DNA of 64,000 nt from assembly GCF_003751785.1 (NCBI RefSeq), contig NZ_RKIE01000001.1, forward strand, positions 1,713,564 through 1,777,563, written 5' to 3'. The notes beneath the pieces are model-generated. The model was not told the origin of the DNA and searched no databases. It saw only the letters and a program-made list of their open reading frames with translations. A program made the translations under genes and the position numbers. This document shows positions 1-8,366 of this stretch, piece after piece (within the stretch, counting starts at the first letter, position 1; each line of letters opens with the position of its first letter). Source of the stretch: Frigoribacterium sp. PhB160. GTDB lineage: Bacteria; Actinomycetota; Actinomycetes; Actinomycetales; Microbacteriaceae.

Positions 1-116
1 CTGGCGAAGATGACCGCGCCGGACTCGGGGACGTGCTCGGCGCCGCGCACCCACGGCCGGAAGACCGTCAGCATGAGCGGGCTGGCGACGAACGTCTTCA
101 GCAACCAGTAGAGCAT
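1..116 (-). CDS. 1-acyl-sn-glycerol-3-phosphate acyltransferase-like protein, N-terminal fragment
   Basis: Only the first 38 codons lie in the window; the 3' end is beyond the left edge. The ATG reads MLYWLLKTFV and is followed by a hydrophobic stretch and then VRGAEHVPESGAVIFAS, the run that in PlsC-type acyltransferases leads to the catalytic NHxxxxD box (not reached here). An AG-rich Shine-Dalgarno stretch precedes the ATG. It starts 30 nt after the glucokinase stop on the same strand, so the two are probably co-transcribed. The family transfers acyl chains to lysophosphatidate at the membrane. The assignment rests on the N-terminus only. Confidence 0.6.
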   Translation of the reverse strand, partial: MLYWLLKTFVASPLMLTVFRPWVRGAEHVPESGAVIFA

Positions 117-146
117 CGGCGCCCCTCTCTCTCGAGCGTGGTGAGC

Positions 147-1097
147 CTAGCGGCTCGACGCGTGCAGCCGGGCGAGGTCGGCGGCCCCGACGACGCCCGC
201 GTCGTTGACGAGCTCGGCGATGACGAACTCGGGCTCGGGGTGGTAGCCGCGAGCGGGCAGGTGCTCGAGGTAGGCCTTGCGCACCGGTGCGAGCAGCAGC
301 TCGCCCGACTGAGCGACGCCGCCGCCGAACACGAAGACCTGGGGGTCGAGCACCGCGCTGAGCGAGGCGGCGGCCTGGCCGAGCCAGGTGCCGAGCTGGC
401 GCAGGGCCTCGAGCGCGCCGGGGTCGCCCGCCTTCAGCAGCTCGCTCACCTCGTGGCCGGTCAGCTCGCCCTTCTCGGAGCGGACGGCCGCCAGCGCGCT
501 GCCGATGCCGCCCTGGTCGGCCACCTCGCCGGCCATGCGCAACAGGGCGCGGCCCGAGCCGTACTGCTCGATGCACCCGCGGGCGCCGCAGCCGCAGGGC
601 AGCCCGTCGGGCACGACGCGCATGTGCCCGAGCTCGCCGCCGGTGCCGAAGCCGCCGCGGAGCAGGCGGTCCTGGGCCACGACCGCCCCGCCGACGCCGG
701 TGCCGATGGTGAGCATGGTCATGTCGCTGGCGAGCCGGCCGGCGCCGAAGCGGAACTCGGCCCAGCCCGCGGCGTTGGCGTCGTTGTCGATCGTGATGTG
801 CAGGTCGAGGCGCTCGGAGAGACGGGCCCGGAGGGGCTCGTTGCGCCAGGCGATGTTCGGCGTGTAGTAGACGGTCGACTGGGACGCGTCGATGAAGCCG
901 GGGGCCGCGACGCCCGCGGCGACCACGTCGGGGTGCTCGGCCTGGAGCTGCTGGATCATCTCGACGACCGCGTCGACGATGGCGCCGGCGTCGCCCGCCG
1001 GCGTCGGCACCCGACGCTCGGCGACGATCTCGCCCAGCTCGGTGACCACGCCGCCCGCGATCTTCGTCCCGCCGATGTCGATTCCTATTGCCTGCAC
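147..1097 (-). CDS. glk: ROK family glucokinase
   Basis: A 316-residue sugar kinase of the ROK family, predicted to phosphorylate glucose with ATP in the cytoplasm. The phosphate-binding motif DIGGTK lies in the first 12 residues. The catalytic region IDNDANAA is near residue 100, and the ROK zinc signature CGCGARGCIEQYGSG is near residue 170. I placed the start at the GTG that gives MQAIGIDIGG, as in most ROK kinases; it lies 8 nt after a TAGACT -10-like box. A GTG two codons earlier (1103) is only 2 nt from that box. Substrate specificity (glucose versus N-acetyl sugars) is inferred from overall resemblance. The acyltransferase gene follows on the same strand and the acyl-CoA ligase is divergent. 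Confidence 0.88.
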   Translation of the reverse strand: MQAIGIDIGGTKIAGGVVTELGEIVAERRVPTPAGDAGAIVDAVVEMIQQLQAEHPDVVAAGVAAPGFIDASQSTVYYTPNIAWRNEPLRARLSERLDLHITIDNDANAAGWAEFRFGAGRLASDMTMLTIGTGVGGAVVAQDRLLRGGFGTGGELGHMRVVPDGLPCGCGARGCIEQYGSGRALLRMAGEVADQGGIGSALAAVRSEKGELTGHEVSELLKAGDPGALEALRQLGTWLGQAAASLSAVLDPQVFVFGGGVAQSGELLLAPVRKAYLEHLPARGYHPEPEFVIAELVNDAGVVGAADLARLHASSR

Positions 1098-1200
1098 GGT
1101 CACGGAGTCTATCTCCGCACGCCGCGCGGGCCCGCACCACCGCGCGGCGGCCTCCCGCTAGGCTGGACGACCACCGTCGTTCGGTACCGAAGGAGCTGCC

Positions 1201-3057
1201 GTGAACGAACACACCACACCCGTCGCCGTCGAGCCCGACCCCGCCGCGAACGCCACCGACCTCCTGGTCGAGCGGGCCGCCGCCACCCCCGACGCCGCCC
1301 TCTTCGCCGTCCCCGACGGCGTCGGCGGGTGGCGTGACGTCACCGCCGCCGACTTCCTCGCCCAGGTGCGCGCCTTGGCCAAGGGATTCGTCGCCGCGGG
1401 CATCGAGCCCGGCGACGTCATCGGCCTCATGAGCCGCGTCCGCTACGAGTGGACCCTCGTCGACTTCGCGGCCTGGTTCGCGGGCGCCCTGCTCGTGCCG
1501 GTCTACGAGACCAGCGCGCCGAGCCAGCTGCACTGGAACCTCAGCGACGCCGGCGCCGTCGCCCTCGTCGTCGAGACCCCCGACCACTTCGCCAAGTTCG
1601 ACGAGGTGCACCCCGAGCTGCCCGACGTGCGCGACGTCTGGCAGATCGACCTGGGCGACCTCGACAAGCTCGTCGCCGCGGGACGCTCGGTCCCCGACGA
1701 GGAGATCGAGCGGAGGCGCGGGCTCGCCTCCGGCTCGGACCTCGCCACCATCATCTACACCTCGGGCACGACCGGTCGGCCGAAGGGGTGCATGCTCACG
1801 CACGCGAACTTCGTGGAGACCAGCCGCAACGCGGCGGTGGCCATGAGCGACGTCGTCGCGCCGGGGTCGTCGACCCTGCTCTTCATCACGACCGCCCACG
1901 TGTTCGCCCGCTTCATCGCCGTCATGTCGGTGCACGCCGGGGTCAAGGTGGGCCACCAGGCCGACACGAAGCAGCTGTTGCCCTCGCTCGCCTCCTTCCG
2001 GCCCACGTTCCTGCTCGCGGTGCCCCGCGTGTTCGAGAAGGTCTACAACTCCGCCGAGCAGAAGGCGGAGGCCGGCGGCAAGGGCGCCATCTTCCGACGG
2101 GCCGTCGCCACGGCCATCGCGCACTCCAAGGCCCTCGACGCCGGCGAGGTGCCCCTCGCCCTGCGCCTCCGGTTCGCCCTCTTCGACCGCCTGGTCTACT
2201 CCAAGCTGCGCAAGGCCATGGGCGGACGCATCCGGTACGCCGTGTCGGGCTCGGCCCCCCTGGGCACGCGGCTCGGGCACTTCTTCCGCAGCCTCGACAT
2301 CCGCATCCTCGAGGGCTACGGCCTCACCGAGACCACCGCGCCGGCCTCGGTCAACCTCACGTCGAACTTCAAGATCGGCACGGTGGGCCCGGCCCTGCCC
2401 GGCGTCTCGCTCCGCGTCGACGACGACGGCGAGGTGCTCGTCAAGGGCGTCAACGTCTTCGACGGCTACTGGCACGACGAGGCCGAGACGGCCGCGGTGC
2501 TGCAGGACGGCTGGTTCCGCACCGGCGACCTGGGCACGCTCGACGCCGAGGGCTACCTGACCATCACGGGCCGCAAGAAGGAGATCATCGTCACGGCGGG
2601 CGGCAAGAACGTCGCGCCCGCCGCCCTCGAGGACCCCATCCGCGCCAACCCGCTCGTCGGGCAGGTCGTCGTCGTCGGCGACCAGAAGCCCTTCGTCGCG
2701 GCCCTCGTCACGCTCGACGCCGAGATGCTGCCCGTCTGGCTCAACAACGCGGGCGAGGCCGCCGACATGCCGCTGGCCGAGGCGGCGACGCACCCGGCCG
2801 TGCTCGCCGAGGTGCAGCGGGCGGTCGACCTGGCGAACTCGACCGTGTCGCGGGCGGAGTCGGTGCGCAAGTTCGTCGTGCTGCCGGTCGAGCTGACCGA
2901 GGCCGGCGGCCACCTGACGCCGAAGATGAGCGTCAAGCGGAGCGTCGTGCTCAGCGACTTCGCGCCCCAGATCGCGGAGCTCTACACGACCTTCCCGAAC
3001 ACGGAGTCGGTGCGGACGGTCAGCGCCGCTCCGACGACCGGGCGGCACTCCCGCTGA
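1201..3057 (+). CDS. Long-chain fatty acid--CoA ligase (AMP-forming)
   Basis: A 618-residue member of the ANL adenylating superfamily that activates fatty acids to acyl-AMP and then acyl-CoA. The P-loop-like motif YTSGTTGRPKG is near residue 185. The adenine-binding GYGLTETTAP is near residue 373, TGDLG near residue 440, and the hinge/catalytic-lysine region GRKKEIIVTAGGKN near residue 457. Length fits the FadD15-type ligases of actinobacteria. GTG start with GAAGGAG 6 nt upstream; a TAGGCT box at 1159-1164 could be its -10. The gene is divergent from glucokinase and convergent with peptide deformylase. The exact chain-length preference cannot be read from the sequence. Confidence 0.92.
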   Translation: MNEHTTPVAVEPDPAANATDLLVERAAATPDAALFAVPDGVGGWRDVTAADFLAQVRALAKGFVAAGIEPGDVIGLMSRVRYEWTLVDFAAWFAGALLVPVYETSAPSQLHWNLSDAGAVALVVETPDHFAKFDEVHPELPDVRDVWQIDLGDLDKLVAAGRSVPDEEIERRRGLASGSDLATIIYTSGTTGRPKGCMLTHANFVETSRNAAVAMSDVVAPGSSTLLFITTAHVFARFIAVMSVHAGVKVGHQADTKQLLPSLASFRPTFLLAVPRVFEKVYNSAEQKAEAGGKGAIFRRAVATAIAHSKALDAGEVPLALRLRFALFDRLVYSKLRKAMGGRIRYAVSGSAPLGTRLGHFFRSLDIRILEGYGLTETTAPASVNLTSNFKIGTVGPALPGVSLRVDDDGEVLVKGVNVFDGYWHDEAETAAVLQDGWFRTGDLGTLDAEGYLTITGRKKEIIVTAGGKNVAPAALEDPIRANPLVGQVVVVGDQKPFVAALVTLDAEMLPVWLNNAGEAADMPLAEAATHPAVLAEVQRAVDLANSTVSRAESVRKFVVLPVELTEAGGHLTPKMSVKRSVVLSDFAPQIAELYTTFPNTESVRTVSAAPTTGRHSR

Positions 3058-3075
3058 GGCGGGCGGCCGACGGCG

Positions 3076-3573
3076 TCAGAGCCGCCACCAGTCGCTGGCG
3101 CGGATCTGTCGCATGGCCTCGCGCTTGGTCTCGGGCTCGAGCGTGAGCACGTACAACGTGCCGTCGAGGTGGTCGGTCTCGTGCTGCAGGGCCTGGGCCA
3201 TGAGCCCCGTGCCCTCCAGCACGACCCGGTCGCCGGCCAGGTCGAGTCCCTCGACGCGGGCGTACGACCACCGCGGCGTCGGGAACCAGAAGCCCGGCAC
3301 CGAGAGGCAGCCCTCGTCGACGAGCTCGTGCTCGCCCGAGGCCTCGACGACGACCGGGTTGAGCACGTAGCCGACCTCGCCGTCGACGTTGTAGCTGAAG
3401 GCCCGGAGGTCGACGCCGATCTGGGGCGCGGCGACCCCGGCGCGGCCCGGCTCGCGGACGGTGTCGAGCAGGTCGTCGACGAGCGACTCGAGGCGGGGGT
3501 CGCCGATCGACACGGGCGACGAGGGGGATAGGAGGACGGGGTCGCCGAAGAGGCGGATGGCACGAACGGTCAC
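3076..3573 (-). CDS. def: Peptide deformylase
   Basis: A 165-residue metallohydrolase that removes the formyl group from nascent N-terminal formyl-methionine. All three deformylase motifs are present: GVAAPQIG (motif 1), EGCLSVPG (motif 2, metal-binding Cys) and HETDHLDG (motif 3, HExxH metal site). The GTG start gives MTVRAIRLFGDPVL, the usual N-terminus, and is preceded by GGTGGAG. A longer open frame upstream lacks family resemblance and was trimmed. The gene is convergent with the acyl-CoA ligase and divergent from parA-like. Confidence 0.95.
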   Translation of the reverse strand: MTVRAIRLFGDPVLLSPSSPVSIGDPRLESLVDDLLDTVREPGRAGVAAPQIGVDLRAFSYNVDGEVGYVLNPVVVEASGEHELVDEGCLSVPGFWFPTPRWSYARVEGLDLAGDRVVLEGTGLMAQALQHETDHLDGTLYVLTLEPETKREAMRQIRASDWWRL

Positions 3574-3684
3574 CGCACTACTCCACCACGTCCGGGCGGC
3601 CTCCCGCGACCGGCGCACGGGCGGCCAGGCCGCGGAATGCCGTGCGGACCGCCGTGCCTGCAGGCGCTTCGTCGGCGGTGAAGC

Positions 3685-3690
3685 TATCGT
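3685..3690 (+). promoter_or_regulatory. -10 box of a predicted leaderless promoter (ParA-like gene)
   Basis: TATCGT lies exactly 7 nt before the GTG start of the ParA-like gene and there is no Shine-Dalgarno sequence. Transcription starting 6-8 nt after this box would begin at the start codon. The -35 region is not recognisable. Confidence 0.55.
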
Positions 3691-3697
3691 GTGAGTC

Positions 3698-4510
3698 GTG
3701 CATGTACTCAGCGTCAGTTCTCTCAAGGGGGGCGTCGGCAAGACGACCGTGACGCTCGGGCTCACCTCCGCGGCGTTCGCCAAGGGCCTCCGGACCCTCG
3801 TCGTCGACCTCGACCCTCAGTCCGACGTCTCCACGGGCCTCGACATCACGGTGGCCGGGCACCTCAACGTCGCCGACGTCCTGGCGTCGCCGAAGGAGAA
3901 GACCGTCCGCGCGGCCATCGCCCCGAGCGGCTGGACCAAGGGGCGTCAGGGCAAGATCGACGTCATGATCGGCAGCCCCTCGGCCATCAACTTCGACGGG
4001 CCGCACCCCTCGATCCGAGACATCTGGAAGCTCGAGGAGGCCCTCGCGAACGTCGAGGCCGACTACGACCTCGTGCTCATCGACTGCGCCCCGTCGCTCA
4101 ACGCCCTCACCCGCACGGCCTGGGCCGCGTCGGACCGCGTCACCGTCGTCACCGAGCCGGGACTCTTCAGCGTCGCGGCCGCCGACCGGGCCCTGCGTGC
4201 CATCGAGGAGATCCGTCGGGGTCTCTCGCCGCGCCTCCAGCCCCTCGGCATCATCGTGAACCGGGCGCGCGTGCAGTCCATCGAGCACCAGTTCCGCATC
4301 AAGGAGCTGCGCGACATGTTCGGCCCGCTCGTGCTCAGCCCGCAGCTGCCCGAGCGCACGTCGCTGCAGCAGGCCCAGGGCGCGGCGAAGCCGCTGCACG
4401 CCTGGCCCGGCGAGAGCGCGCAGGAGATGGCGCGCAACTTCGACCAGCTGCTCGAGCGCATCATGCGCACGGCGAAGATCGGCGACTACGCCGAGCCCGC
4501 GACCCGCTGA
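3698..4510 (+). CDS. ParA family ATPase
   Basis: A 270-residue P-loop ATPase of the ParA/Soj/MinD class. The deviant Walker A KGGVGKTT is at residues 10-17. A Walker A' region VVDLDPQSD follows near residue 36, and Walker B-like VLIDCAPS near residue 127. Such ATPases position chromosomes, plasmids or protein clusters. No ParB or parS-like site was seen beside it, so this is probably an orphan ParA rather than a partition system. The gene is predicted leaderless (TATCGT-7 nt-GTG). It converges on the MerR gene, with a strong hairpin between them. Confidence 0.85.
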   Translation: MHVLSVSSLKGGVGKTTVTLGLTSAAFAKGLRTLVVDLDPQSDVSTGLDITVAGHLNVADVLASPKEKTVRAAIAPSGWTKGRQGKIDVMIGSPSAINFDGPHPSIRDIWKLEEALANVEADYDLVLIDCAPSLNALTRTAWAASDRVTVVTEPGLFSVAAADRALRAIEEIRRGLSPRLQPLGIIVNRARVQSIEHQFRIKELRDMFGPLVLSPQLPERTSLQQAQGAAKPLHAWPGESAQEMARNFDQLLERIMRTAKIGDYAEPATR

Positions 4511-4558
4511 CGGCGTCCAGACGATGCCTCCCCCGGGAGGCGCGGCGGCGCACACGAG

Positions 4559-4596
4559 GAAGGCCCCGACGTCCGACAGGACGGCACGGGGCCTTC
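4559..4596. terminator. Bidirectional hairpin terminator
   Basis: A perfect 10-bp stem, GAAGGCCCCG / CGGGGCCTTC, with an 18-nt loop lies between the convergent ParA-like and MerR genes. No clear T-run follows on the plus strand, as is usual in high-GC actinobacteria. Confidence 0.75.
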
Positions 4597-4628
4597 GTCG
4601 TCGGCGTGCGTCGACGCCGTGGCGAGGC

Positions 4629-5174
4629 TCAGCTGGCGCGGGTGCGCCGCGCGGCCAGCTCGTCGGAGGGGTCGGCCGCCGGGGTGCTGTCGAGCTCGAC
4701 GAGGCTGGTCTCGACCTCGCGGAGCACCTTGCCGACGGCGATGCCGAAGACGCCCTGGCCTCGGCTCACGAGGTCGATGACCTCGTCGTCGGAGGTGCAG
4801 AGGTAGACGCTCGCGCCGTCGCTCATGAGGGTCGTCTGGGCGAGGTCGCTGACGCCCGACTCGCGGAGCTGGTTCACGGCCGTGCGGATCTGCTGCAGCG
4901 AGATGCCGGTGTCGAGGAGGCGCTTGACGAGCTTCAGCACGAGGATGTCGCGGAAGCCGTAGAGTCGCTGCGAGCCGGAGCCCGCGGCGCCGCGGATCGT
5001 GGGCTCGACGAGGCCGGTGCGGGCCCAGTAGTCGAGCTGGCGGTAGCTGATGCCGGCCGCGCGCGCGGCGACCGTGCCGCGGTAGCCGTTGTCGGCGTCG
5101 AGGTCGGGCATGCCGTCCGTGAACAGCAGGCCCAGCTCGTAGCGGTTCTCCTCGGGGGAACCTGACTCACTCAT
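4629..5174 (-). CDS. MerR family transcriptional regulator (Rv1830-like)
   Basis: A 181-residue DNA-binding protein. The N-terminal winged-helix MerR domain includes GYRGTVAARAAGISYRQL and LVEPT, at about residues 30-100. The C-terminal half (residues 100-165) lacks the long dimerisation coil and metal cysteines of classic MerR sensors, and resembles the second MerR paralogue found near garA/ftsR in mycobacteria. ATG start with GGAAGGC upstream. It is the last gene of a minus-strand set garA-ftsR-merR, 157 nt after ftsR. A 25-bp imperfect dyad lies 37 nt before the ATG and may be its operator. Target genes are unknown. Confidence 0.85.
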   Translation of the reverse strand: MSESGSPEENRYELGLLFTDGMPDLDADNGYRGTVAARAAGISYRQLDYWARTGLVEPTIRGAAGSGSQRLYGFRDILVLKLVKRLLDTGISLQQIRTAVNQLRESGVSDLAQTTLMSDGASVYLCTSDDEVIDLVSRGQGVFGIAVGKVLREVETSLVELDSTPAADPSDELAARRTRAS

Positions 5175-5210
5175 GCAGCTGCCTTCCACTGTTCTTCGTC
5201 GTGACCTCAG

Positions 5211-5235
5211 AACCTTCAACATCGAGTTGATGGTT
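5211..5235. promoter_or_regulatory. Candidate MerR operator dyad
   Basis: AACCTTCAAC and GTTGATGGTT (9 of 10 positions complementary) are separated by ATCGA, just upstream of the MerR gene. MerR regulators bind such dyads within promoters, so autoregulation is plausible. Binding is inferred only from symmetry and position. Confidence 0.45.
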
Positions 5236-5301
5236 CGACAAGGTCCAACGTACCCATGTCGGGCGGTCGACCAGGCGACATCCGCTCCGAGGGGTCGGCG
5301 T

Positions 5302-5320
5302 GTCGAGGATATTCCTCGAC
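5302..5320. promoter_or_regulatory. Perfect 8-bp inverted repeat 3' of ftsR
   Basis: GTCGAGGA-TAT-TCCTCGAC lies 12 nt beyond the ftsR stop and about 130 nt before the downstream MerR start. The 3-nt spacer can be read either as a short hairpin (attenuator or terminator after ftsR) or as a protein-binding dyad. Confidence 0.4.
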
Positions 5321-5331
5321 GGACGCGACGT

Positions 5332-6033
5332 CTACGTGTCGAGGCCGTCGAGGGCCGTGCGCACGAGCGTCGTGCGGACGACGTCGAGCTGCGCCGCGAG
5401 CTCTCGCGACTGCTCCGCGACGCGGGCGCGGCCCGCCGCGTCACGACGCCTCGAGACCGAGGCCAGGGCGTTCTCGATGAGCCCGAGCTCGCGTTCGGCC
5501 GCGGCCCGGACGACCCGCAGGTGACGCGGCTCGATGCCCGATCGCGCCAGCTCGACGAGGGCCGAGAGCATGGTGACGGCGTCGTCGCCGTAGGCGTCGG
5601 ACGGAGAGATGAGGGAGGCGCTCACCGCGTCGTCGAGGAGGCTCGCGGACGCGCCCGTGCGGCGCAGCAGCTCGTCGCGCCCGAGCCGGCGCGTGGCCGA
5701 CGTGACGAGCGACACCGGGGCCGAGCCCGCGGGGAGGCCGGTCGGACGACCGGCGTCGAGGTCGTCGAGGTGCTGGCGGATGACCTTGAGGGGCAGGTAG
5801 TGGTCGCGCTGCAGCCCGAGGATGAACCGGAGGCGCTCGACGTCGGCCGACGAGAACTTGCGGTAGCCGGACGGCGTGCGGATCGGCGTGACGAGCTGGC
5901 GCTCTTCGAGGAAGCGGAGCTTGCTGTTGCTGAGGTCGGGGAACTCCGGCTTCAGCCGGGCGAGCACCTGCCCGATCGTCAACAGGTCGGACGGCCCGGC
6001 CTGGGACGACCGGGCGGCGGCGGTGCGGGTCAC
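5332..6033 (-). CDS. ftsR: MerR family regulator of cell division, FtsR-like
   Basis: A 233-residue regulator. The N-terminal MerR-type winged helix (LTIGQVLARLKPEFPDLSNS, then LRFLEERQLVTPIRTPSGYRKF) covers about residues 18-85. It is followed by a conserved helical region and a C-terminal helical domain rich in Arg/Ala. In Corynebacterium the homologue FtsR activates ftsZ; in mycobacteria it is Rv1828, next to garA. The GTG start overlaps the garA stop by one base (TAGTG), indicating translational coupling. A very long open frame upstream on this strand is an artefact of high GC. Unlike the mycobacterial order, no DUF151 nuclease gene lies between this and the next MerR gene. Confidence 0.88.
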   Translation of the reverse strand: MTRTAAARSSQAGPSDLLTIGQVLARLKPEFPDLSNSKLRFLEERQLVTPIRTPSGYRKFSSADVERLRFILGLQRDHYLPLKVIRQHLDDLDAGRPTGLPAGSAPVSLVTSATRRLGRDELLRRTGASASLLDDAVSASLISPSDAYGDDAVTMLSALVELARSGIEPRHLRVVRAAAERELGLIENALASVSRRRDAAGRARVAEQSRELAAQLDVVRTTLVRTALDGLDT

Positions 6034-6593
6034 TACCCGAGCGCCAGGTGGGCCAGGTCGACCCGCGACGCGTAGAAGGTGAGCCGGAACTTGCCGACCT
6101 GCACCTCTGCGCCGTCGCTGAGGAGGGCCTCGTCGATGCGCACGCCGTCGAAGTAGGTGCCGTTGAGCGACCCGAGGTCGCGGACGCTGAAGGTGGTGCC
6201 CTGACGACGGAACTCGGCGTGCTTGCGGCTCACCGTCACGTCGTCGAGGAAGATGCCGGCCTCGGGGTGGCGACCCGCCACGGTGACGTCGGAGTCGAGG
6301 AGGAAGCGCGCGCCGATGTTCGGGCCGCGGCGCACGACGAGGAGGGCCGAGCCGGAGGGGAGGGCGGAGACGGCGTCGCGCTCGTCGGTGGACACGCCGC
6401 CCTCGAGCGCCGCGAGCTGCGCCTGGAACTCTTCGTTGAAGCTGAGGGTCGTGTCGACCTCGCGGGGGCCGCCGACGCCGAACTGCCGGGTCGAGGGCTC
6501 GGTGACGGGCACGCCGTCTCCGGTCGTGGGGCTGCCGGACGTCTGATCGCCGGGGCGGTCGGCGTCGGGGACGTGGCCTGCGGGCTCTGCCAT
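6033..6593 (-). CDS. garA: FHA domain protein, GarA/OdhI-like metabolic regulator
   Basis: A 186-residue protein with a disordered, Pro/Gly-rich N-terminus and an FHA domain at about residues 85-175. FHA hallmarks GRHPEAGIFLDDVTVSRKH and DLGSLNGTYFDG are present. A VDTTLSF motif near residue 47 matches the paired-threonine site (ETTxxF) that Ser/Thr kinases phosphorylate in GarA/OdhI. The phosphorylated tail then folds back on the FHA domain and releases 2-oxoglutarate dehydrogenase. AAGGAGG precedes the ATG. It is the first gene of the garA-ftsR block. Whether this homologue binds OdhA is inferred from the family. Confidence 0.88.
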   Translation of the reverse strand: MAEPAGHVPDADRPGDQTSGSPTTGDGVPVTEPSTRQFGVGGPREVDTTLSFNEEFQAQLAALEGGVSTDERDAVSALPSGSALLVVRRGPNIGARFLLDSDVTVAGRHPEAGIFLDDVTVSRKHAEFRRQGTTFSVRDLGSLNGTYFDGVRIDEALLSDGAEVQVGKFRLTFYASRVDLAHLALG

Positions 6594-6822
6594 CGTGAAC
6601 CTCCTTCGGCGTCCAGCGTATCGGAACTACACGGGTCGTCGAGGACGTTTCTCGGACGGCGCGACCCCGGGAGGACCCCGGTCCGTCGCGGGGAGGACGG
6701 GAGGCCGCGCCTCCGGGTCGCTCCTCACGGAACTCCCCGCCTGCTCCGAGACTCGTCATAGGGATTCCTTGGGGAGAGGCAGTTCTGTGGTCATCACGAA
6801 CCACGAGCCCCAGGAGGCCACC

Positions 6823-8277
6823 ATGAACGACCGAGAGAGCGACGCCACGAACGGCACCGGCCCGGACACCACCCCCCACGACGCCGCCCCCCGGCCGACG
6901 CCCGCCGACGCCCCGCCGACGTCCGCCCACGCCCTCCCGCACGTGACCGGCTCCTCGGACGCACGGTACGTGTCGCAGCAGAGCTCCCCCGAGCCGCAGG
7001 CCCCCACCTGGATGTCCGCTCCCGGCACGGCACCGGTCCCCCCGACCTTCTCGGGCCCGGCGGCCGCCCGTCGTCGTCCACGCCGCTGGATGGTGCTCAC
7101 CGGCGCCGCCGCCGCGATCGTCGTCGGGGTCGGCGGGGCCGGCGCGGGCGCCTGGGCCGTCGGCAACGCGGCCGGCGTGGCCGCCGCCGGTGCCGCGGCC
7201 ACCGCCGCCAGCCAGCAGCAGGCCCTCGAGCTCGCCCCCCAGCTGCTCGGGCCGCAGTCGGGCGACGCCACCTCCCCCTTCGGCGGCACGCAGGGCGGCA
7301 CCGGCACACCGCAGCAGCAGGAGACCCAGGGCGGCACGGGCTCGTCGGAGACCGCCGCGACGGCCGCGACCGCGGAGGAGACCCAGGGCGTCGTCACCAT
7401 CGTGTCGACCCTGAACTACGACGACTCGTACAAGTCGGCGGGCACGGGCATGATCATGACGGCCGGCGGCCTGATCCTCACGAACAACCACGTCGTCCAG
7501 GGCGCCACGAGCATCGAGGTCACCGACGAGACGACCGGCCGCACCTACACGGCCGACGTCGTGGGGACCGACGCGACGAACGACGTCGCCGTCCTGCAGC
7601 TGCAGGACGCGAGCGGGCTGACGCCGGCCACCTTCGACACGTCGAGCGACGTCGCGACGGGCGACGCCGTCCACTCCACCGGCAACGCGGGCGGCACCGG
7701 CGACCTCGTCACCGCGACCGGGACCGTCCTGGCGACCGACCAGGCCATCCAGGTGCGGAGCGAGTCGGGCTCGGGCAGCGAGTCGTTGTCGGGCCTCATC
7801 GAGGTCCAGTCCGACGTCGTCTCCGGCGACTCGGGCGGCCCGCTGCGCGACGCCGACGGCGACGTCGTCGGCATCGTCACGGCCGCCTCTTCGGGCACGA
7901 CGCCGATCACGGGCTACGCCATCCCCATCGACGACGCGATGGCCATCGCCAAGCAGATCGAGGCGGGCCAGGCCAGCTCGACGATCCAGATCGGGCTGCC
8001 GGCCTTCCTGGGCGCGCAGATCGACGGCACGACGAGCGGCACGGGCACCGGGGTCGTCATCGCCGGCACGGTCGCGGGCAGCGCGGCCGAGAGCGCGGGC
8101 CTCGTGGCCGGCGACACGATCACGGGAGTGGACGGGACCGCGGTGACCAGCGCCTCCTCGTTGACCGCGGCGATCCAGGCCCACGCCTCGGGCGACCAGG
8201 TGTCGATCGCGTGGACCGACGCTGCGGGTGCCTCGCACACGCAGTCGGTCACGCTGGGCGACGGCCCCGCGGCCTAG
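6823..8277 (+). CDS. Membrane-anchored trypsin-like serine protease with PDZ domain (HtrA/DegP type)
   Basis: A 484-residue protein. Residues 1-85 are a Pro/Thr-rich cytoplasmic tail. One transmembrane segment follows (about 88-115, Ala/Gly/Val-rich), then a low-complexity Gln/Gly/Thr linker. The protease domain (about 185-370) shows His in ILTNNHVV, Asp in TNDVAVLQL and the nucleophile Ser in SGDSGGPL. A C-terminal PDZ domain (about 390-480) contains AAESAGLVAGDTI. Family members degrade or chaperone misfolded envelope proteins. ATG start with AGGAGG 5 nt upstream; the in-frame extension upstream is not protein-like. A strong hairpin follows the stop. Confidence 0.9.
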   Translation: MNDRESDATNGTGPDTTPHDAAPRPTPADAPPTSAHALPHVTGSSDARYVSQQSSPEPQAPTWMSAPGTAPVPPTFSGPAAARRRPRRWMVLTGAAAAIVVGVGGAGAGAWAVGNAAGVAAAGAAATAASQQQALELAPQLLGPQSGDATSPFGGTQGGTGTPQQQETQGGTGSSETAATAATAEETQGVVTIVSTLNYDDSYKSAGTGMIMTAGGLILTNNHVVQGATSIEVTDETTGRTYTADVVGTDATNDVAVLQLQDASGLTPATFDTSSDVATGDAVHSTGNAGGTGDLVTATGTVLATDQAIQVRSESGSGSESLSGLIEVQSDVVSGDSGGPLRDADGDVVGIVTAASSGTTPITGYAIPIDDAMAIAKQIEAGQASSTIQIGLPAFLGAQIDGTTSGTGTGVVIAGTVAGSAAESAGLVAGDTITGVDGTAVTSASSLTAAIQAHASGDQVSIAWTDAAGASHTQSVTLGDGPAA

Positions 8278-8289
8278 CCCCCGCGCCTC

Positions 8290-8330
8290 GACGGCGGTCG
8301 TGCCCTCCACCGGGAGGCGCGACCGCCGTC
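8290..8330. terminator. Bidirectional hairpin terminator
   Basis: The 11-bp stem GACGGCGGTCG / CGACCGCCGTC extends inward with a few more pairs. It sits between the convergent HtrA-like and NUDIX genes. A GAGGCGC / GCGCCTC pair flanks or lines the structure. Confidence 0.7.
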
Positions 8331-8366
8331 TCGTGCGTGCGGCGGGGGCCCGTCCCGGGCCGGCCC

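Noticed and set aside
3698-4510. A ParABS partition locus or integrated plasmid
   Set aside because: There is no ParB gene or parS-like palindrome set nearby, and the flanks are ordinary chromosomal genes.
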